A stretch of 64,000 bases of DNA. It comes from Shewanella psychromarinicola (lineage in GTDB: Bacteria > Pseudomonadota > Gammaproteobacteria > Enterobacterales > Shewanellaceae). The stretch covers positions 372,001-436,000 of the forward strand of contig NZ_CP034073.1 of NCBI RefSeq assembly GCF_003855155.1, given 5' to 3'. Every line of letters starts with the position of its first letter. Position 1 is the first letter of the stretch. The notes beneath the pieces were generated by a model. It saw only the letters and a program-made list of their open reading frames with translations. It did not search any database and was not told the origin of the DNA. A program made the translations under genes and the position numbers. Of the stretch, positions 63,894-64,000 are shown piece after piece.

Positions 63894-64000
63894 TTAACAC
63901 TTGTACTTCACTGCCACTTTAAACTGCCAAACAGATTTGTTGATGTCATAAGTATGGAAACTATAGGTCTCGATACTATCTTGCCCAAATGGAATAGAAT
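63894..64000 (-). CDS. C-terminal end of an unidentified gene (5' part outside window)
   Basis: 34 codons and a stop in the minus frame entering from the right edge: SIPFGQDSIETYSFHTYDIN, then KSVWQFKVAVKYKC. Protein-like with beta-strand alternation; a terminator lies just downstream. Too short to identify. Confidence 0.45.
   Translation of the reverse strand, partial: SIPFGQDSIETYSFHTYDINKSVWQFKVAVKYKC

Overview
The window looks like chromosomal DNA of a Shewanella-type marine gammaproteobacterium. The grounds are a moderately AT-rich composition, an ArcA regulator, an FNR-type box, an E. coli-like AsnC and RluA, a GlyGly-CTERM (rhombosortase-type) subtilase, a decayed periplasmic flavocytochrome c gene, and copies of IS630, IS66 and ISAs1. 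The species cannot be fixed from sequence alone; a member of the S. frigidimarina group is a reasonable guess.

Layout. 1-2.4 kb: the start of a secreted protein with amyloid-like repeats (minus strand, running off the left edge), a very good sigma-54 promoter, two palindromes, and a sigma-54 activator gene. 2.9-9.9 kb: a pyroglutamyl-peptidase-like exported protein, SprT, an endonuclease I gene cut in two by an IS630 element, then rsmE, gshB and an alkaline phosphatase. 10-18.7 kb: rsmC, a FapA/DUF342 protein, an M50 membrane protease, an AstE-like deacylase, and lysC behind a lysine riboswitch. 19-26.5 kb: arcA, a dipeptidyl peptidase IV, fbp, a CadC-sensor-like protein and a dicarboxylate symporter. 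26.7-33.4 kb: a four-gene, translationally coupled condensin operon with a Toprim protein (MksBEFG/Wadjet-like, in the order B-E-F-G). 34.3-43.2 kb: ahpF, ahpC, a spermidine-synthase-like gene, an mscS gene interrupted by a complete IS66 element with an 8-bp target duplication, a dienelactone hydrolase and ldhA. 43.5-51 kb: a flavocytochrome c remnant, two small membrane proteins, rluA, asnC and a large secreted subtilase. 51-55 kb: a gene graveyard (RHS remnant, two-component and HD-GYP fragments, a 15-bp microsatellite) holding tRNA-Leu(CAA), an FNR-box-preceded DUF3149 micro-protein and a SieB-like membrane protein. 55-64 kb: tcdA, a porin, a YgiN-like monooxygenase gene broken by an ISAs1 element with a 10-bp target duplication, elaA, and emrAB with a divergent LysR regulator.

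The most notable system is the condensin/Toprim operon, a probable plasmid-restriction (Wadjet-class) locus. Next is the sigma-54-controlled amyloid-like locus at the left edge, where promoter, paired palindromes and a dedicated activator are all visible. Three IS insertions can be reconstructed to intact parent genes, and a family of three MITE-like repeats with matching terminal inverted repeats is present.
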